A DNA stretch of 64,000 bases from Nymphaea colorata (taxonomy: Eukaryota; Streptophyta; Magnoliopsida; Nymphaeales; Nymphaeaceae), in assembly GCF_008831285.2 (NCBI RefSeq), contig NC_045138.2, positions 5,921,205 to 5,985,204 on the forward strand, in the 5' to 3' direction. The notes beneath the pieces are model-generated. The model did no database searches. It was not told the origin of the DNA and worked only from the letters and a program-made list of their open reading frames with translations. The position numbers and the translations under genes are program-made. Below, piece by piece: positions 57,633-64,000 of the stretch (position 1 is the stretch's first letter; the number at the start of each line of letters is the position of its first letter).

Positions 57633-60600
57633 ATTTTAGATACAGGGGCATCATATCATGCCACACCATGTAGAGAGTTATTCTTATCCTATAGAGCAGG
57701 TGATTTTGGAATAGTTCACATGGGCAACAGTGACACTTCGAAGATTGTTGGAATAGGAGATGTTTGCATTCAGACGAGCACATGATGCAAGTTGACTTTG
57801 AGAGATGTGAGACATGTTCCAGACTTAAGAATGAATTTGATTTCTGCAGGAAGACTAAGTGAAGATGGATATTGTACTTCGTTTAGTCAAACAGGTTGGA
57901 AATTTACCAAGGGGGCACTAGTGTTGGCTAGAGGTGACAGATTTGGCTCTTTGTATGGGATGAAGTCTCGAATCAGTAGTGTGGATGTCAATGCAGTTAC
58001 TGGTGGTACTTCGTCAGAATTGTGGCATAAGAGGTTAGGTCACATGAGTCAAAGAGGAATCGACTTGCTCACCAAGAAGAATTTGTTACCAAAGGTAGAT
58101 GGTGCACAGATATCTCCATGTGATCATTGTTTGGTTGGTAAGTTGCATCGAGTTTCCTTTCAGAAAAAGCGCTCTTCAAAAACTAAACATGTTTTAGATT
58201 TAGTTTATTCAGATATATGTGGACCTATAAATGTGACATCTAAAAGTGGAGCATCATATTTTGTTACATTTATTGATGATGCATCTAGGAAGGTGTGGGC
58301 TTTTACAATGAAAAGCAAAAGTGAAGTAAGTAGTATCTTCATGACTTTTCATGCAGCGGTTGAGCGCGAGACTGGTAAGAAGATGAAGAGACTGCGTACA
58401 GATAATGGTGGTGAGTACATAGCATCTTCTTTACGAGATTATTGTTTAAAGCATGGTATTAAAAATGAAAAGACAGTTCCTTATACTCCATAGCATAATG
58501 GAGCTGCAGAAAGGATGAATAGAACAATAATCGAGAGAGTTAGAAGTTTGTTATCTAGCTCTAAATTGCCTAAGTATTTTTGGGCAGAGGCAATACCTAC
58601 TGCAGTTTATTTAATAAACAAGTCTCCTTCAGTGCCTCTAGATGGAGACATTCCACAAGGAGTTTGGTCAGATGAAGAGGTTAAGTATGATCACCTCAGA
58701 GTTTTTGATTGCAAAGCATTTATGCATGTACTTAAAGAACATAGGACCAAACTAGATGATAAAGTTATTCCTCTAATATTTTTGGGTTATGCAGATGATG
58801 AATTTGGTTACAGGTTATGGGATCCAAAGAATGACAAAATCTACAGGAGTCGTGATGTTGTCTTCAGAGAGGATCAGACTATTGAAGATGTCATGGGAGA
58901 CACGAAGTCAGGTGTGAATGCTAGTGGTGTTCATGAGCCAACCTATGCAGAACCTGAAGAACTTTCATCTGAGCATGGTGAGACTGATGAAGATGTAGAG
59001 GAAGAGGAAAGAGAGACAGATGAGCAGTATACAGATGGCAGTCCTATGGAGACTCAAACTGATTATGAGCATGAGTTGGAGGGAGAGCTTCCTTCGCATT
59101 CAGAACCAATTGAAGAGCAATTGGGTAGAGGTAAAAGAACACGTATATCATCTACTAGATATTCTACTGATGAATATATTATGTTTACAGATAGTGGAGA
59201 GCTAGAATACTATGCAGAGGTGCTAGATGATGTGCATAAAGATAAATGGATTAAAGCTATGAAGGATGAGATGATTTCTTTATACAAGAATCACACTTTT
59301 GATTTGGTAGAGCTACCAAAAGGTAAGAAAGTGTTGCAGAACAAGTGGGTCTACAAGCTTAAAAATGAAGGTCAATGCAAGTTGAGATACAAAACTCGGT
59401 TAGTGGTGAAAGGTTTCAAGCAGGAAAGAGGTATTGATTTTGATGAAATTTTTTCTCCTGTTGTTAAAATGTCATCTATCAGGGTAATACTTGGTTTGGT
59501 GGCTTATCTAGACTTGGAGTTGGATCAGTTAGATGTAAAAACTGTTTTTCTTCATGGAGATCTAGAGGAAGAAATCTACATGACACAACCAGAAGGTTTT
59601 GTAGTTACCAGGAAGAAACACATGGTTTGTAAGTTGAAGAAGAGCTTGTATGGACTTAAACAAGCACTTAGACAGTGGTACAAGAAATTTGATGCATTTA
59701 TGATAAATCAAAAGTATCGCAGGTCAGTCATAGATCATTGTGTCTACATCAGAGAGTTCTCATCAGATAGCTTCATTATCTTGTTGTTATATGTAGATGA
59801 CATGCTTATTGTTGGACAGGATTGTCAATTGATTAGCCAATTGAAGATCGATATGAGCAAGTTCTTTGATATGAAAGACTTGGGACCAGCACAACAATTG
59901 TTAGGCATGAGGATTGTTCGTGATAGGAAGACCAAGAAGTTGTGGTTATCACAAGAGAAATACATTGAGAAGGTACTTAGCAAGTTCAACATGAAAGATG
60001 CCAAAACTGCAAGTACACCTTTAGCAGCACATTTTAAATTGGAAAATGAACAATGTCCTTCTTCAGCAGATGAGAAAGAAAGAATGGAGAATGTTCCATA
60101 TGCCTCCGCAGTAGGGAGTCTCATGTATGCTATGGTTTGCACACGCCCAGACTTGGCTTATGCAGTTGGTGTAGTTAGCAGGTTGTTGTCAAATCCAGGC
60201 AATGAGCATTGGGCAGCAGTGAAGTGGATCCTAAGGTATCTGAAAAGTACTTCCACTTACTGTTTATGTTTTGGTGAATCTAATCCAGAGGTACAAGGAT
60301 TTGTTGATGCAGACATGGCAGGTGATTTGAACTCTAGGAAGTCTCTTTCTTGTTATGCTTTTACTTTTGCAGGGGAGCTGTATCATGGCAGTCCAGGTTG
60401 CAAAAGTGTGTTGCTCTTTCCACTACAGAGGCAGAATATATTGCAGCAACTGAAGCTTGTAAAGAATTGTTGTGGATGAAGAGTTTTCTTCATGATATAG
60501 GCCTTAGTCATAAAACTTATGTGTTGCATTGTGATAGCCAAAGCGCTATACACTTGGCCAAGAATTTAACGTTCCACTCAAGGACTAAGCACATTGATGT

Positions 60601-60766
60601 CAGGTATCATTGGATTCGTGATATGCTTGAGCAGAAACTGATTCAATTAGAAAAGATACAGACAGAGAAGAATCATGCAGATATGATGACGAAGTCTCTA
60701 CCTAAAAAAAAGCATGACATGTGTAGAGACTTAGTTGAGATGACTGTCTTTAAGACAGTGTATTAA
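57633..60766 (+). pseudogene. pol: pol of copia element 3
   Basis: Protease ILDTGASYHATP at 57633; GAG-pre-integrase LWHKRLGHMSQRG; integrase zinc CDHCLVGKLH, with catalytic D in YSDICGP, D in RTDNGGEY, E in HNGAAERMNR; RT with KARLV-like KTRLVVKGF, LDVKTVFLHGDLEEEIYM and YVDDMLIVG; RNase H ending ADMMTKSLP. In-frame stops at 57783-57785 and 58491-58493 (the latter between PYTP and HNGAAE, where Q is usual) and a one-base loss at about 60372 (QSRLQKCVALSTTEAEYIA reads in the next frame). It resembles Tnt1-type copia polyproteins. Confidence 0.88.
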
Positions 60767-60801
60767 TTTTTGTTCATTTTGCAGGCATGATCCCTCTCTT
60801 G

Positions 60802-60818
60802 AGGCTAGAGGGGGAGTT
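60802..60818 (+). other. Polypurine tract of copia element 3
   Basis: AGGCTAGAGGGGGAGTT lies directly before the LTR start TGTTGGGTC. Confidence 0.75.
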
Positions 60819-61486
60819 TGTTGGGTCAAGTCCAGCTTCAAAAGAGGACCCGACCCGGCCCGTCACTGCGGGTGAAGGAGAGGGCACCCGATGGTGCCCC
60901 TCCCTCTTACGACGCCTCACACATCTCTCTCTCTCGTTAATTCATTTGGGAAAAAGAAGAGGGTTTCCTCTTGTGGCTGCTCACATCAAGAGGAGAGGAA
61001 GAAGAGGAAGGCAAGAAAGAGAAGAGGAGAAGCAAGGTGCGTGGGTCGATTGGCACGCCAAGAAGAAAGAGGAAAGACAAAGAAGAAAGAGAAAATGAAG
61101 GGAGTCTTCATTGGGTGATTTCTTTCATGAATCTTTGAGGCTCTTTCTTTCATTCGCATAAGAGATTGTTATTGCTTTCTTGAGTTCATTGTTTTTCTTA
61201 AAACAGTAGAGATATTGTTGCTCGTGTATTTGGCTCCCTTTCTTGATATATAGAAAGTCTCTCTTGTCCGTGGTTTTTTGCCCCATTATTGAGGGTTTTT
61301 CTATGTAAATTGGTGTCTTTTTTTTCTGCATTATTTAGCATATATTTTGACGTATATTGCTGCAATAGTGGTGTTGGAAACTCGTTCTTTTGCTTGCTGC
61401 CCTGAGATTCCGTTTTTAGTAGTTTTGTGGTGGTTTGCCCTCTTTTATTGTTGTTGAGCATTCTTTTGGAGGACACGACTATAACA
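60819..61486 (+). repeat. 3' LTR of copia element 3
   Basis: Starts TGTTGGGTCAAG and ends GACTATAACA; after it the LRR sequence resumes at once with 'gtgggatgtaatatg'. No second copy exists in the window for comparison, so the boundaries rest on TG/CA ends, the polypurine tract and the return of NLR sequence. Frames within it (60787-61118) are Arg/Lys/Glu-rich by composition and not genes. Confidence 0.7.
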
Positions 61487-62188
61487 GTGGGATGTAATAT
61501 GCTGAAGACTCTTGCTAATATGCCGGCCTTGGAGTCGTTGGATGTGAGATTTTGTGGCAGCCTAGAACAAGTAGCTGAGATGCCTGCTCTCAAGTCATTG
61601 AGTGCGTACACATGTAATATGTTGATGACTCTTGCTAATATGCCAACCTTGGAGTCGTCGGAGGTGACAGATTGTGACAGCCTAGAGCAGGTAGCTGAGA
61701 TGCCTGCACTTAAGTCACTGAGGGTGGATCGATGTAATATGTTGAAGACTCTTGCTAATATGCTGGCCTTGGAGTCATTGGAGGTGGTCAGATGTAATAT
61801 GCTGAAGACTCTTGCTAATATGCCAGCCTTGGAGTCGTTGGATGTGAGATTTTGTGGCAGCCTAGAACAAATAGCTGAGATGCCTGCTCTCAAGTCATGG
61901 AGTGCGTACACATGTAATATGTTGATGACTCTTGCTAATATGCCAACCTTGGAGTCGTCGGAGGTGACAGATTGTGGCAGCCTAGAGCAGGTAGCTGAGA
62001 TGCCTGCACTTAAGTCACTGAGGGTGGACCGATGTAATATGCTGAAGACTCTTGCTAATATGCCGGCCTTGGAGTCATTGGAGGTAGTCGGATGTAATAT
62101 GTTGAAGACTCTTGCTAATATGCCGGCCTTGGAGTCCGTTGTAGATTCTATGGTAGAAGCTCGCGTGGGAATGGCAACTTTCGCATGA
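61487..62188 (+). pseudogene. NLR LRR C-terminal fragment, exact 20-residue repeats
   Basis: An open frame continuing from the LTR: alternating 20-residue units of two kinds, CNMLKTLANMPALESLEVVx and CGSLEQVAEMPALKSLRVDx, each 60 bp. A block of five units (300 bp) is duplicated: unit starts at 61491, 61791 and 62091, nearly identical. The same unit types end the NLR at 48179 (starts at 50643, 50703, 50763, 50823). It ends VDSMVEARVGMATFA and stop. It is the C-terminal part of this NLR or of a sister copy; without an upstream exon it cannot be made from its own start. Confidence 0.85.
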
Positions 62189-62556
62189 AAGATGGTAAAA
62201 AGAACGAAAGTTCGTGCTAGAGTTTATCAAACTTTTCATCGCTCTGCTCGAATTGAACATGATGTAATGACTGTCAAGCAAGGTTTGTGTAGGGTAGGAC
62301 CGCAACAGCCCTTTTCCCCCTTTGATGTGCAAGTGCCTTAGTCACTCTTGCCTAGATAGAGATCGCCTGGCCCATCAATGAAATCAATCACATCTTGATT
62401 CTCTATAAGTCCAAGAATTTGTGTTTTCCACAACAAGAAGTTCTTGTGTGAAAGTTTAATAGAAACAAAGTTGGCCACATTCACAATGGAGGGATATGGA
62501 TACTTAGCTGTTGAAGATTTGATGATGTCGCCATGGTACGAGAGAACAAAAAATTG
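62189..62556 (+). other. 3' flank of the LRR fragment
   Basis: Probably the 3' untranslated part of the former gene. A 49-codon frame with its own ATG (62192-62341, starting MVKRTKVRARVY) is present but not recognisable. A second frame at 62444-62629 enters the fold-back arm and is not credible. Confidence 0.4.
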
Positions 62557-64000
62557 CTATGTTATCCAACAAAAAATTTTAATTCCAGAATTATATGCTC
62601 ATCCTCAAATTAGAATTTTGGAATTGTGATTCTATCCTAAGAGATGGAATTATGATTTCATAATTTTAGATTTTTTTCATGAATATGAAATTCATTGAAA
62701 TAGGCTCCAAGAAAATGGAAGGAAAAAAAAAAAAAAAACAAAGCGAATAAAGAATAAAGACTTGCCGAAAATTACAGTTGACTTGTAGACTTGGGCCCTC
62801 TCATAAAAATCAAACTGAGCGAGTGGGTCCGTTTAATTTAGTTAGCTCCAATACCACATTATTGTCTTGTTATTGGTACAGAGTGCCTCCCTTTATTTAA
62901 TTTAGAAAACAGGAGAACTGAAGATAAGCTCGATTAATAAAGAACTGAAGATAAGCTCGATTCCAACACTAAAGCCCCTCTCATCCTGTCAATCAATTCG
63001 TATGATATGATCACATATTCAATTAAGGGATATTCCTTGATGGTCGTCGAGACTTTAAGAAGAGTGAGTTTAGAACTCATTCACAATGGCCTGCTTTTAA
63101 TGGTAGACTTGAATTTATGAATTGGAATTATCATCTATGACTCGCTATCGTCTAAGAGCAGGCCACTGTGAATGAGTTCTAACTCACTCTTCTTAAAGTC
63201 TCGATTATCATGGAATATCCCTTAATTGCGTATGTGATCATTTCATACGAATTGATTAACAGGATGAGGGGACTTTAGTCTTGGAATCGAGCTTAAATTA
63301 AATTGAGGGAGGAGAGGCCTAAGTGTAAAGGTCAACTGTAATTGTCGGCAGCCTCTTGCTTTGACCTTTTCTTTGCTTCCATTTTTTTGGGGTCTGTTTC
63401 AATGAATTTCATCTTCATGGAAAAAAAACTTAAAATTATGGAATCATAATTCCATCTCTTAGGATAGAATCACAATTCCAAAATTCTAATTCAAAAATTT
63501 GTTTGTTGGATACCATAGTTCTCTTGTCATCGAAAATGAAAAATTGAGTTTTAAATTCCACAATTTTGGTGTCATAAAACACCCTCAAGCTTCACTGGGG
63601 ACGTACAAATAGATGTGCAGTTCTCAAAATTAAATTATTTGCCATTTGGTTTCTTACTAATTAAGTTGACTAGTTCAACATCAAGTGTTCAAAGGCCATT
63701 TTCAAAAATAAATGTTGTTGAAACTTACTTCTATTGTGAAAGGATTGATAAATGAATGAATGGTATTTTTAGTAAGGTACATTGAGAAAAGAATACTTTA
63801 CACAAGTTTAATTTACACAAGTCATGTCTAGGTTATAAGTTTCCTCAATTACAATTACATTTACATTTACAAAATGACTGTAGAGAATCGACAAAAGATA
63901 GGAATGGGCATCGCTCCAGGTGATAGGTGATATAGGTGATAGTTAATTGGCCTGGCTTACTATTTGGATCTAGTTCATATCCAAATCCAAGTCACAGACC
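62557..64000. mobile_element. Fold-back element, second copy, left arm truncated
   Basis: The left arm starts mid-way at 'ctatgttatccaac' and the right arm runs beyond the outer block to the end of the window. The inner parts are strongly palindromic: 62946-63110 pairs with the complement of 63140-63292 ('aagctcgattcca', 'gatatgatcacat', 'actttaagaagagtgag', 'gaactcattcaca'). Compared with the copy at 54215-56405 it lacks the TA run at the centre. No coding capacity. Confidence 0.75.

Larger units (their letters stand above)
57081..61486 (+). mobile_element. Ty1/copia element 3, 5' truncated
   Basis: Lacks the 5' LTR, primer-binding site and N-terminal half of gag; keeps the rest of gag, protease, integrase, RT, RNase H, polypurine tract and a 3' LTR (60819-61486). 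It is bounded left by NLR promoter sequence and right by NLR LRR sequence. The loss of the left part together with the NLR body is best explained by a deletion that removed both. Confidence 0.85.

Noticed and set aside
60787-61118. Arg/Lys/Glu-rich frames of 75-103 codons after copia 3
   Set aside because: They lie within the 3' LTR and the composition follows a local GA-rich stretch.

Overview
This window is plant nuclear DNA, almost certainly from a flowering plant. It holds Ty1/copia and Ty3/gypsy retrotransposons of plant type, a hAT transposon, a CC-NB-ARC-LRR (NLR) resistance gene, and a RING plus vWA gene relic of the plant WAV3 type. It has no bacterial-style operons, rRNA, tRNA or CRISPR. 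I cannot name the species from sequence alone. Nearly all of the window is repeats or broken genes. The only gene close to intact is the NLR at 48179-50902.

Layout. 1-2190 is a purine-rich GA repeat whose core recurs at 46430-46890. 2403-3330 holds a short tandem repeat and a possible LINE tail. 3558-28309 is one very large minus-strand Ty3/gypsy element with 3.86-kb LTRs and a perfect 5-bp target-site duplication (CTTAG). It has two RNase H domains, an extra ORF upstream of gag with a plant-mobile-domain-like fold, and a probable intron between protease and RT. These features point to the Tat/Ogre lineage. Its inside is present twice (8486-16064 and 16165-23716) on either side of exactly 100 Ns. 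The two copies differ mainly by single-base indels that cluster towards the contig ends. I read this as an unmerged contig overlap, not biology; the real element would then be about 17.1 kb.

28315-29170 carries an NLR relic. 29554-34464 is a decayed copia element with both LTRs, and its 3' LTR abuts a WAV3-like RING/vWA pseudogene at 34465-35250. 35806-38530 is a hAT transposon relic on the minus strand. 39335-47610 is a mosaic of fold-back element arms, duplicated non-coding blocks, degenerate short repeats, a duplicated exon-like fragment, a possible spliced 5' exon and a second GA-repeat copy.

47773-62188 is a resistance-gene locus invaded by transposons. The NLR has its own 5' region and one in-frame TGA. 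Its LRR array is cut at about 50880 by a copia body that lacks RT. An antisense copia LTR, a 31-bp LRR scrap, a 2-kb fold-back element, a second copy of the NLR 5' region fused to a 5'-truncated copia element, and finally more of the same 20-residue LRR array (61487-62188) follow. The simplest reading is two neighbouring NLR paralogues reduced to a mosaic by insertion and deletion. 62557-64000 is a second fold-back copy running off the window.

I found no convincing new biological system. The most notable items are the ORF1-bearing Tat-like giant element, the false duplication around the gap, and the NLR/transposon mosaic with promoter sequence shared among NLR copies and fold-back elements.
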